NCBI RefSeq assembly: GCF_016863555.1
Contig: NZ_BOPC01000027.1
Span: 1 to 64,000, forward strand
Source of the DNA: Micromonospora qiuiae
Lineage (GTDB): Bacteria > Actinomycetota > Actinomycetes > Mycobacteriales > Micromonosporaceae
DNA: 64,000 nt
Reading direction: 5' to 3'
Positions 25,401 to 34,898 of this stretch are shown here, piece by piece. The position numbers and the translations under genes were made by a program. Positions within the stretch are counted from its first letter, which is position 1, and every line of letters starts with the position of its first letter. Below the pieces are notes generated by a model. The model was given only the letters and a program-made list of their open reading frames with translations. It was not told where the DNA came from and searched no databases.

Positions 25401-25518
25401 GCGGCGGGGCTTGTACAGCCAGCGACCGGATCTGCCGGGCTATCCGTCCGCAGAGCAGCATCAGGGGTACGGCGAGCCGTACCTCAACCGCATGCACCTG
25501 CTCGACGGTTCCGGGTAG
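22420..25518 (+). CDS. Large polymorphic toxin with papain-fold glutamine deamidase-like (Tox-PL) C-terminus
   Basis: The 1032-aa protein starts at ATG 22420 behind GGAGGT. Residues 1-120 form an ESX-type helical head, and residues 127-160 are strongly hydrophobic (LVIELLGLAVAAVLTAGAAS). Residues 330-600 are a Pro/Ser/Thr/Ala-rich linker, and 620-700 a charged coiled segment (EQEALERRRYRGYYESQ). The C-terminal 230 residues match toxin glutamine deamidase (papain-fold) domains, with a likely triad of Cys832 (GINCLDC), His936 (GGAHIWVALN) and Asp951 (YVDPQIG). These toxins modify target proteins in rival cells. The variable tip and long linker are typical of polymorphic toxins. The best immunity candidate is the divergent SUKH-type gene upstream. 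Confidence 0.85.
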   Translation: MTLLPSPIPHPLDYSPWELPGWIYEALDWVIGVEWPEGDERAVWELADQWYAVSGVLAGPQTDANTAATEVRQGYGAVGAVAAAFDIAWQRVADGGEAPLPVLLAVSQDLGRVVEECGCDIEGAKLEVWIELGILVIELLGLAVAAVLTAGAASPAAAGAIAATRFLVQQIFRRLLAQLARKTLKQGLKEAGERAAKQVAKGGAKGLARRAAREGLEEAAEEAGVNLATQAYQNSTGRRHGLDITDVATNAIGGLAGGAAAPLAGLGRHATGRGARMAEHVGREMTGEVIADQAASLATGQGLISLNDATRAAASGARGSATAQSDHVLQARLGGQLSALAGPSFSAPISPGPAPSDLPFGAAATAYPPAVDSEVSILPQRSPVESLSAGPSAASVLSGGPAGPFSGPDGGVVPAPPTAPPQDAGALHLASPDQGGTPDRPTESSQRPEPHQPIREAATIEPPRVSELTSAAPAVSPVTTISTDGPVGSPGPTLSTAAAPSVIPAAIPGPVTGAEMTGAVGGGVAALTGSAQAANPTTTTSIGGPVTAGGPVAVGPAVNSVAGLPTAARSTEANSPAEALPRPEPPPAPPRSALVEALAPNLRIGNSPGRATPPASPPGAGDWNGGRWAAEQEALERRRYRGYYESQRVHYEDTRRLREVARLRNQAEEHYQRAGDFSAYARQLHQAGHRSASAGWQRAAEEEARAYGECLDLADAVLAGSVVPDVVAVDRPEDFHRINDDVGDLAPGAIGTADRSALTGDDHPPPIDRSRRYGQPGGLRPPLALHQLDVERQMPRDGAGNVLRTADPRVGDWFGLMNDGGPQADPTRGINCLDCTLSLFDTWVHGRPRVAAPRTFDAYQAGDVNRPLNGEQDGTARVEDVTGGRFQRLCDGTATTPAGMQRALDTGYRNLHDQLLLGGHGSFAFVVNHLERGGAHIWVALNQNGTVLYVDPQIGLVSDRPLYRHHGAAYPFNALDADVLVLDGAARPMPLTGLRRGLYSQRPDLPGYPSAEQHQGYGEPYLNRMHLLDGSG

Positions 25519-25600
25519 GCACCCCGCCGAAGCCCTCCGTGGTGGCCCTGGTGTTGCTCCGTCACCGCGGCGTTCGGGCTGCCATGAGCGCGAGCCTTGC

Positions 25601-25678
25601 TTCATCCATGAAGTGAGGCTGCTCTCACTCCTGGTTCAAGCTTGAACTGTCGGTCTATGCTTTGGCTTCAACTTTGAA
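25601..25678 (+). promoter_or_regulatory. Three TTCA-N4-TGAA operators upstream of the cupin gene
   Basis: Three sites share TTCA-N4-TGAA: TTCATCCATGAA (25601-25612), TTCAAGCTTGAA (25635-25646) and TTCAACTTTGAA (25667-25678). Their starts are 34 and 32 nt apart, close to three helical turns, so a protein could bind the same face of the DNA. The third lies between a possible -35 TTGGCT (25662-25667) and -10 GATATT (25685-25690). The pattern is that of a repressor-controlled promoter. Confidence 0.6.
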
Positions 25679-25708
25679 GCTATTGATATTGGGCGAAGCC
25701 AGAGAGAA

Positions 25709-26257
25709 GTGGTGAGAGGCATGGATCAGCAACTGTCAGGGCCCGACAAGGACGACCCGATGTGGACTGCGGCGAGGGGTTTCGTGGTGCGCGAAGCCGA
25801 AGGAGCCCTCAGACTGATCAACGGTGGGCATGAGAAGACCCGCGTCAAGGTCACCGGGGATCAGACCGGTGGCCGGCTCAGTCTCATGAAGATGGGAGTC
25901 GCACCCGGATTCGGAAACCAGGCGCACGCCCACGGGGTCGAGGACGAGGCGTTCTACGTGGCGTCCGGTAAGTTCCTCTTCCTCAACGGCAACCGCACTT
26001 TCGAAGCCGGCCCCGGCGACTTCATCTATGTCCCGAAGCTCACCCGCCACGCATTCAAGAACATTGGCACGGAAGAGGCCGATCTTTTGGTCTTCTACAC
26101 GCCGGCCGGGGCCGAGCAGTTCTTCCTGAAGAATGGCGATGAGCCCGACTCCGAGGGCAATCCGCCGCCAGCGTGGACGCCGGAGCGCTTCGCAGCACTC
26201 GCGGGTGAACTCGACGCCCACCACATGATCTTGCTGCCGAACGACGACTGGTCGTGA
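25709..26257 (+). CDS. Cupin-domain protein
   Basis: The 182-aa protein has a single cupin barrel. Motif 1 is seen around QAHAHGVEDEAFYVASGKF (two His and a Glu as metal ligands) and motif 2 around PGDFIYVPKLTRHAFKN. The C-terminal 40 residues contain PAWTPERFAALAGELDAHH. It resembles quercetinase-like or regulatory single cupins; the substrate is unknown. GTG 25709 begins the frame, and an ATG at 25721 is a plausible alternative. The gene stands alone behind an unusual triple operator, so expression is probably tightly controlled by an unlinked regulator. Confidence 0.82.
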   Translation: MVRGMDQQLSGPDKDDPMWTAARGFVVREAEGALRLINGGHEKTRVKVTGDQTGGRLSLMKMGVAPGFGNQAHAHGVEDEAFYVASGKFLFLNGNRTFEAGPGDFIYVPKLTRHAFKNIGTEEADLLVFYTPAGAEQFFLKNGDEPDSEGNPPPAWTPERFAALAGELDAHHMILLPNDDWS

Positions 26258-26375
26258 GGCGGAGGTCCGTTGGCCAGGGTGGCACGGCGCACATGCCGGG
26301 CGCTCGATGACCACCCTGGGGCGGGCTCCGGTAGTAGCCTGACCGGCGATTCCCCGCCCGGGGGAGGAACGGTGG

Positions 26376-27011
26376 GTGATCATGTCGGCACGTCGCCACG
26401 CGGCGCGGTTCGCGGCGGTCTGCGTACTGCTGGGTGGTGTGGTGCTGCTCGGCGGCGCGCCGGCCGTGGCGCTCGCTGCGGACGGCTCCGGTGGTCTCGC
26501 GCAGACGGCCAACGAGTCCTCCGGCGGGTCGCCGGTGATGTACTTCGGCATCGCCATGGTCGCCGCCGGGGCGCTGCTCATCGGGCTACTGATCCACCGT
26601 TCCCGCAAGGACCGGCGGCAGCGTCACGAACTGCCCGAGGTTCCGCTGCCGCGTAACCCGGGCGGCACCACCTATCGCTCCGCACAGGGCGCGGGCACGC
26701 CGCCGGTTCCGCCGGGTCAGGGCGTCGTCCCGCCGGTTCCCCGCGGCCCCGGTACCGTGCCGCCGATGCCACCCGGGCAGGTGTACGGGTCGGGGCGGCC
26801 CGCCACGCCCCGCGTCTACGGCGGCCCGCCCCAACCCCGCCAGTCGGGCAACGTGTACGGCGCGCGGCCGGCCGACCCCGGTGACCAGACCCGGGCGATG
26901 CCGCCCGACCCGCCCGCCGCGGGCTCTGCCGTCCCGCCCGAGCGGCCGGCCCCGCCGGCGGTCGGCGGAGCGGAGGAAGGCTCCGGTCCCATTCGGGACA
27001 TCCCCGGCTGA
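26376..27011 (+). CDS. Membrane-anchored protein with proline-rich tail
   Basis: The 211-aa protein has an N-terminal signal-like segment (VCVLLGGVVLLGGAPAVALA), a short external part, one membrane helix near residues 55-75 (MYFGIAMVAAGALLIGLLI), basic residues RSRKDRRQR marking the cytoplasmic side, and a 130-residue Pro/Gly-rich tail with repeated PPVP-type motifs. Such tails bind partner proteins or are disordered. GTG 26376 has GGGGAGG upstream at good distance. It precedes the phosphomannomutase gene by 69 nt. Function unknown. Confidence 0.75.
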   Translation: MIMSARRHAARFAAVCVLLGGVVLLGGAPAVALAADGSGGLAQTANESSGGSPVMYFGIAMVAAGALLIGLLIHRSRKDRRQRHELPEVPLPRNPGGTTYRSAQGAGTPPVPPGQGVVPPVPRGPGTVPPMPPGQVYGSGRPATPRVYGGPPQPRQSGNVYGARPADPGDQTRAMPPDPPAAGSAVPPERPAPPAVGGAEEGSGPIRDIPG

Positions 27012-27018
27012 GCCGGGG
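27002..27018 (+). terminator. Short hairpin over the stop codon before manB
   Basis: CCCCGG (27002-27007) pairs with CCGGGG (27013-27018) across 5 nt, spanning the TGA at 27009-27011. It may attenuate read-through into manB rather than stop transcription fully. Confidence 0.3.
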
Positions 27019-27080
27019 CGGGAGTTGTCCCTCCGATACGCTCAGCTTCGTTGGCGTCCTGCGGCCGAGGAGTGGAACCG

Positions 27081-28460
27081 GTGACTGATCTGTCCCAGAT
27101 CGTGAAGGCGTACGACGTCCGTGGGACGGTGCCGGACCAGTGGGATGAGCGGGTTGCCGGCGCGCTGGGCACTGCCTTCGCCCAGATGCTCGACGGCGCC
27201 GGTGAGCCGGGTGAGGCGGTGCTGATCGGGCACGACATGCGGGCCTCCGGGCCGGGGCTGGCGGCGGCCTTCGCAGCCGGCGTACGCGCCGAGGGCCGCC
27301 CGGTGATCGAAATCGGGCTCGCCTCGACCGACATGGTCTACTACGCCTCCGGCGCGCTCGGGCTGCCCGGGGCGATGTTCACCGCCAGTCACAACCCGGC
27401 GCAGTACAACGGCATCAAGATGTGCCACGCGGGTGCCCGTCCGGTGGGCCAGGACAGCGGCCTGGCCGAGGTCCGCGACCGGGCGCAGGCCCTGCTGGAC
27501 AAGGACGAGCCGCTCGGCGAGCCGAGCGCACCGACCGAGCGGCGGGATCTGCTCGCGGACTACGCGGCACACCTGCGCACCCTGGTGGACCTCTCCGGCA
27601 TCCGGCCGTTGACGGTGGTGGTCGACGCGGGCAACGGCATGGGCGGGCACACCGTGCCCAGTGTGCTCGGTGATGCCGTCCTGCCGGCCCTGCCGCTGCG
27701 GATCGTGCCGTTGTACTTCGAGTTGGACGGCACGTTCCCCAATCACGAGGCCAACCCGCTGGACCCGGCCAACCTGGTCGACCTGCAACGCGCCGTGGTG
27801 GCGCACGGCGCGGACATCGGGCTGGCGTTCGACGGCGACGCTGACCGCTGCTTCGTGGTCGACGAGCGTGGTGAGCCGGTCTCGCCGTCGGCGATCACCG
27901 CGCTGGTGGCGGCCCGCGAGTTGGCCAAGCATCCCGGCTCGACGATCATCCACAATCTGATCACCTCGAACGCCGTGCCGGAAATCATCCGCGAGCACGG
28001 TGGCGAGCCGGTGGTGGCCCGGGTGGGCCACTCGTTCATCAAGGCCGAGATGGCCCGTACCAATGCGGTTTTCGGTGGCGAGCACTCGGCGCACTACTAC
28101 TTCCGGGATTTCTGGTTCGCCGACACCGGCATGCTGGCCGCGATGCACACCCTGGCGGCGTTGGGCGAGCAGTCGTTGCCGCTGTCCACGCTGGCCGCCG
28201 AGTACGAGCGGTACGTCGCCTCGGGTGAGATCAACTCGACGGTGGCGGACCAGGCGGCCAAGATGGTCGAGGTGCGGGCCGCGTACCCGGACGCCGAGGC
28301 CGACGAGCTGGACGGGCTCACCCTGCGCTTCCCCGACGGTGCGTGGTTCAACCTGCGCGCCTCGAACACCGAGCCGCTGCTGCGGCTCAACGTCGAGGCA
28401 CCGACTGCCGAGCGGATGACTTCGCTGCGCGACGAGGTGCTCGACCGGGTTCGCCGATAG
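27081..28460 (+). CDS. manB: Phosphomannomutase/phosphoglucomutase
   Basis: The 459-aa enzyme has all four hexose-phosphate mutase loops: phospho-Ser103 in TASHNPAQYNG, the metal site DGDADR (251-256), sugar-binding GEHSAHYYFRD, and phosphate-binding RASNTEPLLRL near the C-terminus. It interconverts mannose-6-phosphate and mannose-1-phosphate, feeding GDP-mannose for mannolipids and glycosylation. GTG 27081 has GAGGAGTGG upstream. With the Trm112-like, SIS and manA genes it forms the conserved actinobacterial mannose cluster. Confidence 0.94.
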   Translation: MTDLSQIVKAYDVRGTVPDQWDERVAGALGTAFAQMLDGAGEPGEAVLIGHDMRASGPGLAAAFAAGVRAEGRPVIEIGLASTDMVYYASGALGLPGAMFTASHNPAQYNGIKMCHAGARPVGQDSGLAEVRDRAQALLDKDEPLGEPSAPTERRDLLADYAAHLRTLVDLSGIRPLTVVVDAGNGMGGHTVPSVLGDAVLPALPLRIVPLYFELDGTFPNHEANPLDPANLVDLQRAVVAHGADIGLAFDGDADRCFVVDERGEPVSPSAITALVAARELAKHPGSTIIHNLITSNAVPEIIREHGGEPVVARVGHSFIKAEMARTNAVFGGEHSAHYYFRDFWFADTGMLAAMHTLAALGEQSLPLSTLAAEYERYVASGEINSTVADQAAKMVEVRAAYPDAEADELDGLTLRFPDGAWFNLRASNTEPLLRLNVEAPTAERMTSLRDEVLDRVRR

Positions 28461-28522
28461 GATCGCTCGCGCCGATCGGCACCGTCGATCGGTCAAGCCG
28501 CATACGTGGAAGGAGCCGCGCA

Positions 28523-28705
28523 GTGGCCCTCGACCCGCAGTTGCTGGAAATTCTCGCCTGCCCGGACACACACCATGCGCCGCTGAACTACGACGCGCAG
28601 GCCCAGACGCTGACCTGCACCGAGTGCGGCCGGATCTTCGAGGTCCGCAACGACGTGCCGGTGCTGCTGCTGGACGAGGCCCGCGGCCCTGCGGAGTCGT
28701 CGTGA
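28523..28705 (+). CDS. Trm112-like zinc-ribbon protein
   Basis: The 60-aa protein has LLEILACPDTHHAPL followed by LTCTECGRIFEVRNDVPVLL. The single Cys in LACPDTHH and the C-X2-C pair could form a zinc ribbon in which a His replaces the usual fourth Cys. This small family (YcaR/Trm112-like) occurs beside manB in actinobacteria. GTG 28523 has AGGAG upstream. The stop overlaps the next start by 4 nt. Its biochemical role in this setting is unknown. Confidence 0.88.
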   Translation: MALDPQLLEILACPDTHHAPLNYDAQAQTLTCTECGRIFEVRNDVPVLLLDEARGPAESS

Positions 28706-29898
28706 TCGATGGAACGGCCGGCGTCAGCGGCCACCGCCACGCCGACGATCGGCTGCTCGACGACCCGCAGGCGTTGGCCGAGCGGGATCCGGGCGGCATG
28801 CTGCGGCACACCGCCTCGGCCGGCGCTCAGGTTCGCGAATCCGCCACGTTGGCCGCCGAGGCGAACCTGTCCGTGCTCGGTGGCGAGGGCCGTCCCCGGG
28901 CGGTGGTCATAGCCGGTATCGGCACCGCCGGGCGTACCGGTGACGTGCTGGCCACGGTCGCCGGGCCGCGTTGCCCGGTGCCGGTCATCCCGCACCGTAG
29001 CGCGGGGGTGCCCGGCTGGGTCGGCGCGGCCGACGTGGTGATCGCGGTCAGCGCCTCGGGCCGCAGTCCGGAGGCGCTGGGAGCCGCCGAGGCCGCGCAC
29101 CGGCGGGGTGCCCGGCTGGTCGCGGTGGGTGCCCCGGATTCGCAGCTTCAGTCGGTGGCGGAGCGGGCCCGCGCCCCCTTCATCCCGGTGCCCCGGCGGG
29201 CCCCGGCGCGGGCCAGTCTCTGGGGGCTGACCGTGCCGGTCCTGCTCGCCGCCCGGGCGCTCGGCCTGGTGAAGGTCAACGAGGCGGACCTCGCGGAGAC
29301 GGCGGCCCGGCTGGACGCCGACGCCGATCGCAGCCGCCCGAGCGCCGAGTCGTTCGTCAATCCGGCGAAGTCACTCGCGTTGGGCCTGGCCGGGTCGATC
29401 CCGATCGTGTGGGGTTCGTCGCCGCTGGCCTCGGTCGCGGCCCGCCGCTTCGGCGACACCCTGTCGGCCAACGCCCGTTACCCGGTGGTCACCGGGGCAC
29501 TCGGTGAGGCCGGTCGGGGGCGGGTCGGTCTGCTGGACGGCGTCTTCGGCGGCCTGGCCGAGGGAGAGCGGGACATCTTCGCCGATCCGGATGAGTCAGC
29601 GGGCGCGGAGACCCGGCTGCGGCTGGTGCTGCTGCGCGACGGCGGCCTCAACGCCGAGGACGACGCCGACGAGCCGCTCGCGGTCGAGGAGCGGCGTGCC
29701 GACGCGGTGCAGACCCTCGCCGAGCGGCGCGGCGTACGGTGCGACGTGGTCACCGCCGAGGGCGGTTCGGCGTTGGAGCGGCTGGCCTCACTGGTGGCGG
29801 TCCCGGACTTCGCGTCGATCTACCTGGCGCTGGCGCACGGCCTGGATCCGATGGCCGTGCCGGCGATCACGGAGATGAAGGAGCTGTCCAACCAGTGA
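28702..29898 (+). CDS. SIS-domain phosphosugar isomerase (phosphoglucose/phosphomannose isomerase type)
   Basis: The 398-aa protein has an N-terminal SIS fold (VVIAGIGTAGRTGDVLAT, then DVVIAVSASGRSPEAL) and a second, less conserved SIS half (IPIVWGSSPLASVAARRF). The order matches the bifunctional phosphoglucose/phosphomannose isomerase family encoded in actinobacterial manB-manA loci. The catalytic Glu of active enzymes could not be placed with certainty, so a regulatory or altered role is possible. GTG 28702 overlaps the previous stop, and its own stop overlaps the transporter gene. Confidence 0.85.
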   Translation: MIDGTAGVSGHRHADDRLLDDPQALAERDPGGMLRHTASAGAQVRESATLAAEANLSVLGGEGRPRAVVIAGIGTAGRTGDVLATVAGPRCPVPVIPHRSAGVPGWVGAADVVIAVSASGRSPEALGAAEAAHRRGARLVAVGAPDSQLQSVAERARAPFIPVPRRAPARASLWGLTVPVLLAARALGLVKVNEADLAETAARLDADADRSRPSAESFVNPAKSLALGLAGSIPIVWGSSPLASVAARRFGDTLSANARYPVVTGALGEAGRGRVGLLDGVFGGLAEGERDIFADPDESAGAETRLRLVLLRDGGLNAEDDADEPLAVEERRADAVQTLAERRGVRCDVVTAEGGSALERLASLVAVPDFASIYLALAHGLDPMAVPAITEMKELSNQ

Positions 29899-30848
29899 CC
29901 GCCCAGAGCGGCACCAAGGCGATCATCGCGGCGCTGCTGGCCAACTTCGGCATCGCCGTGACGAAGTTCGTCGCGTACCTGTTGACGAGTTCGTCGGCGA
30001 TGCTGGCCGAGTCGATCCACTCGGTCGCCGACACGGGCAACCAGGCCCTGCTGCTGCTCGGCGGTCGGCGGGCCAAGCGGGTGGCCACCCCGCAGCACCC
30101 CTTCGGCTACGGCCGGGAGCGGTACGTCTACGCCTTCATCGTGGCGATCGTGTTGTTCAGCCTCGGTGGGCTCTTCGCGCTCTACGAGGCGTGGCACAAG
30201 TGGGCCGCCCCGCACGGGATCACCAGCTGGCAGTGGGTGCCGGTGACGGTGCTGGTGGTGGCGATCGTGATGGAGTCGTTCTCCTTCCGTACCGCCATCA
30301 AGGAGTCCAACCTGATCCGGGGCAGCGAGCCCTGGGCCAGGTTCGTCCGCCGTGCCAAGGCCCCGGAGCTCCCGGTGGTGCTGCTGGAGGACTTCGGCGC
30401 CCTGGTCGGTCTGGTCTTCGCCCTGTTCGGGGTGGGGATGACTCTGGCCACCGGCGACGGCCGGTGGGACGCGGCGGGCACCGCGATGATCGGTGTGCTG
30501 CTGGTGACGATCGCGATCGTGCTCGCCGTGGAGACCAAGAGCCTGCTGCTCGGCGAGGGGGCCGACCCGGCGGACGTCGCCGCCATCGAGCGGGCGGTCG
30601 CCGCCGGCCCCGAGGTGGAGCGGATCATCCACATGAAGACGCTCTACCTGGGCCCCGAGGAGTTGATGGTGGCCGCGAAAATCGCGGTGCCGCGCTGCGA
30701 GAGCGCCGAGGACGTGGCCCGGGGCATCGACGCGGTCGAGGCGCGGATCCGCGCCGCCGTGCCGGTCGCCCGGGTCATCTACCTGGAGCCGGACATCTAC
30801 CATGCCGAGGTCGAGCCGGCGGAGGCGTCCGGCCGACGGGAGAGCTGA
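29895..30848 (+). CDS. Cation diffusion facilitator family transporter
   Basis: The 317-aa protein has the CDF layout: six membrane helices, an early metal motif SMLAESIHSVADTGNQ (Ser, His and Asp), HPFGYGRERYVYAF, and a helix-5 LLEDFGALVG. A cytoplasmic C-terminal domain of about 90 residues follows (VERIIHMKTLYLGPEELMVA). The LLEDFGALVG form is that of the larger SLC30A9-like branch, which exports zinc or other divalent metals. GTG 29895 overlaps the SIS stop by 4 nt. Confidence 0.9.
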   Translation: MTAQSGTKAIIAALLANFGIAVTKFVAYLLTSSSAMLAESIHSVADTGNQALLLLGGRRAKRVATPQHPFGYGRERYVYAFIVAIVLFSLGGLFALYEAWHKWAAPHGITSWQWVPVTVLVVAIVMESFSFRTAIKESNLIRGSEPWARFVRRAKAPELPVVLLEDFGALVGLVFALFGVGMTLATGDGRWDAAGTAMIGVLLVTIAIVLAVETKSLLLGEGADPADVAAIERAVAAGPEVERIIHMKTLYLGPEELMVAAKIAVPRCESAEDVARGIDAVEARIRAAVPVARVIYLEPDIYHAEVEPAEASGRRES

Positions 30849-30849
30849 C

Positions 30850-32013
30850 GTGGAAGCGCTGTACGGGCCGATCAAGGACTACGCCTGGGGGTCCCGTTCG
30901 GCGATTGCCGAGCTGCAGGGCCGACCGGTGCCGAGCGACGGGCCGGAGGCCGAACTCTGGTTGGGATCGCATCCGGGCGCGCCGGCCATTGTCGAGCGCG
31001 ACGGGTCGCGGGTCGCGTTGAGCGAGGTGATCGCCGCCGACCCGGACGGCTGGCTCGGCCGGCGGGTGATCGACCGGTTCGGCTCGCGGTTGCCGTTCCT
31101 GTTCAAGGTGTTGGCCGCGGAGGCCCCGCTGAGCCTGCAGGCCCACCCCGACGCCGAGCAGGCCCGGGCCGGCTACGCGGCGGAGCAGGCCGGGAGCACA
31201 GGGCACCGCAACTATGTCGACCCGTTCCACAAGCCCGAGCTGCTGGTGGCGCTCGGGCCGATGGAGGCGCTCTGCGGGTTTCGGGATCCGGCCAGCTCGG
31301 CGGCGGTGCTCGCCGGGTTCGGCGTGCCGGAGCTGGGGCCGGTGCTCGACGCGCTGAGTGCCGGGCCGGCGGGGCTGGCCGAGGCCGTACGGCTGCTGCT
31401 GACCTGGCCGGCGGCGGAGCGTGCCGGGCTGATCGCGGCGGTACGGGCGGCGGCGGTCGCCGGGTCGGACGCGGAACTGGTGGCGTCGCTGGCCGAGGCT
31501 TACCCGGCCGATCCGGGGGTGCTCGTCGCGTTGCTGCTCAACCGGGTGCGGTTGGCTCCGGGCGAGGCGATCTGGATGCCGGCCGGGAACCTGCACGCGT
31601 ACCTGCGTGGCACCGGCGTCGAGGTGATGGCAGCCAGTGACAACGTGCTGCGCGGCGGGCTGACGCCGAAGCACGTGGACGTGCCCGAACTGCTCCGGGT
31701 GCTTCGCTTCGAGGTGCTCGACCAGCCGGTGGTGCCGCCCCGGCGGGTGGCCGACGGGCTGGTGACGTGGCCGGTGCCGGTGGAGGACTTCGCGTTGCAT
31801 CGGGTGACGGTGGCCGCCGATCGGCCCGAGGTGGCGCTGGCGGTGCCGGGGCCGCGGGTGGTGCTCTGCACGTCCGGGAAGGTCACCGTGGACGATGGCG
31901 CGGGGTCGGTGACACTCACCACGGGAGGCGCCGCGGTCGGCTCGGCGGACGCCGGATCGCTGATGGTCACGGGTGCGGGGACGGCGTACGTCGCCACCAC
32001 CGGCCTGGACTGA
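30850..32013 (+). CDS. manA: Mannose-6-phosphate isomerase, class I
   Basis: The 387-aa protein is a type I phosphomannose isomerase. [15 protein letters not shown] begins it. Zinc ligands come from [10 protein letters not shown] and [18 protein letters not shown], and [32 protein letters not shown] forms the substrate wall. It converts fructose-6-phosphate to mannose-6-phosphate for ManB. GTG 30850 begins just after the transporter stop, consistent with one operon from manB to manA. Confidence 0.94.
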   Translation: MEALYGPIKDYAWGSRSAIAELQGRPVPSDGPEAELWLGSHPGAPAIVERDGSRVALSEVIAADPDGWLGRRVIDRFGSRLPFLFKVLAAEAPLSLQAHPDAEQARAGYAAEQAGSTGHRNYVDPFHKPELLVALGPMEALCGFRDPASSAAVLAGFGVPELGPVLDALSAGPAGLAEAVRLLLTWPAAERAGLIAAVRAAAVAGSDAELVASLAEAYPADPGVLVALLLNRVRLAPGEAIWMPAGNLHAYLRGTGVEVMAASDNVLRGGLTPKHVDVPELLRVLRFEVLDQPVVPPRRVADGLVTWPVPVEDFALHRVTVAADRPEVALAVPGPRVVLCTSGKVTVDDGAGSVTLTTGGAAVGSADAGSLMVTGAGTAYVATTGLD

Positions 32014-32305
32014 GCCGGACGATGGCACGTGCCACGCCACCACGCCGCGCCGACAAGTCCGACTTTTCCGGAATAGCTTGACTCGCCCCTTGCTCTGTGT
32101 GACTCTATGGGTGCGCAGCGTTGTCGCGACGAAATGTCCGAGAACGTGCGGGGGAACCAAACCGGGGGGATGCACGGGGCGGGCGGAGATGGGCGGGAGT
32201 CCACCACCGACCGCCCCGTGCGCTGTGCGCGACTGCCCCGCGCGCGCAGCGGTGGCGCGCGTAAGGTGGATGGTCGCGCAGCACCATCGTCCGACAGGAG
32301 CTTTC
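32014..32305 (+). promoter_or_regulatory. Structured leader upstream of sahH
   Basis: This 292-nt gap has no credible gene. It contains a perfect 10-bp stem, CACGGGGCGG (32173-32182) with CCGCCCCGTG (32211-32220). A second stem, CGCGCGC (32241-32247) with GCGCGCG (32255-32261), follows. A G-rich block at 32150-32169 (GGGGGAACCAAACCGGGGGG) stands just before the first stem. The ribosome binding site ACAGGAG sits at 32293-32299. It may be a regulatory leader. I could not match it to a known riboswitch. Confidence 0.35.
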
Positions 32306-33832
<1,527 letters not shown>

Positions 33833-33840
33833 CCGAGCCC

Positions 33841-33882
33841 GCCGGACCCGGGTCGACCCCTGCGCGGTCGGCCCGGTCCGGC
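33841..33882 (+). terminator. Hairpin downstream of sahH
   Basis: GCCGGACC (33841-33848) pairs with GGTCCGGC (33875-33882), and the flanking GGG/CCC extends the stem with one bulge. It begins 9 nt after the stop. The rest of the 364-nt gap to mtrA holds no gene and presumably the mtrA promoter. Confidence 0.5.
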
Positions 33883-34196
33883 AGGTCCGGCCAGGGGTTG
33901 GCGTGTCCCGGCCCAAGACACCGTATGGGCGAAATGGCGGTATCCCGCAGGGGCGTATTTACCGCAACGTCGCCGAAACGGAGTCGATCAACCAGCGCGG
34001 CCAGGGTGGGGGCGGTGGCGCGCGGCGGCGCGGCCAGGAATCATGGTGACACGCGTGACCCGCCGGGTGGATTCCCGCCGTCGGGCGGGCTCGCGATGGT
34101 GTCACCCAGCGTGCCGGGCGCGACGAGCGTGGCGGCAGTAGCGTGCCGGGTGACGCCGAACCCCACCTAACTTGACGGGATGGAAGCATTAACCCC

Positions 34197-34886
34197 ATGA
34201 GAGCCCGGGTACTGGTGGTCGACGACGACCCCGCGCTCGCCGAGATGCTCGGCATCGTCCTGCGCAGCGAAGGTTTCATGCCGTCCTTCGTGGCGGACGG
34301 GGAACGGGCACTGGCCGCGTTCCGTGACAACCGGCCCGACATCGTCCTGCTCGACCTCATGCTGCCCGGGATGAGCGGCATCGACGTGGCGCGGGCGATC
34401 CGGGCCGAGTCGGGCGTGCCGATCGTCATGCTGACCGCCAAGAGCGACACCGTCGATGTCGTGCTCGGCCTCGAGTCGGGGGCCGACGACTACGTGGTGA
34501 AGCCGTTCAAGCCCAAGGAGCTGGTGGCCCGGATGCGGGCCCGGCTGCGGCGGGGCGAGGACGCGGCGCCGGAGCTGCTCACCATCGGCCCGCCCGGCAA
34601 CCAGATCGCCATCGACGTGCCGGCGCACACCGTCAGCCGCAACGGCGAGGAGGTGAAGCTGACCCCGCTGGAGTTCGACCTGCTGGTCGCGCTGGCCCGC
34701 AAGCCGCGTCAGGTCTTCACCCGGGAGGTGCTGCTGGAGCAGGTCTGGGGGTACCGGCACGCGGCGGACACCCGGCTGGTCAACGTGCATGTGCAGCGGC
34801 TGCGCGCCAAGATCGAGCCGGATCCGGAGCGGCCGGAAATCATCCTCACCGTGCGGGGCGTGGGTTACAAGGCGGGCACCGGATAG
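34197..34886 (+). CDS. mtrA: Response regulator MtrA
   Basis: The 229-aa OmpR-type regulator has phospho-acceptor Asp53 in VLLDLMLPGMSG and the nearly invariant MtrA stretches VMLTAKSDTVDVVLGLESGA, PFKPKELVARMRARLRR and LTVRGVGYKAGTG. MtrA is the most conserved actinobacterial response regulator and controls cell-wall hydrolases, division and, in streptomycetes, development and antibiotic genes. Its kinase MtrB and accessory lipoprotein LpqB follow directly. Confidence 0.96.
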   Translation: MRARVLVVDDDPALAEMLGIVLRSEGFMPSFVADGERALAAFRDNRPDIVLLDLMLPGMSGIDVARAIRAESGVPIVMLTAKSDTVDVVLGLESGADDYVVKPFKPKELVARMRARLRRGEDAAPELLTIGPPGNQIAIDVPAHTVSRNGEEVKLTPLEFDLLVALARKPRQVFTREVLLEQVWGYRHAADTRLVNVHVQRLRAKIEPDPERPEIILTVRGVGYKAGTG

Positions 34887-34898
34887 CCTGGTCGCACT

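Noticed and set aside
32107..32220. Cyclic-di-AMP (ydaO) riboswitch before sahH
   Set aside because: GGGGGAACCAA resembles part of the core, but the GGGGTGAATCC block and the conserved 3-prime element could not be found.
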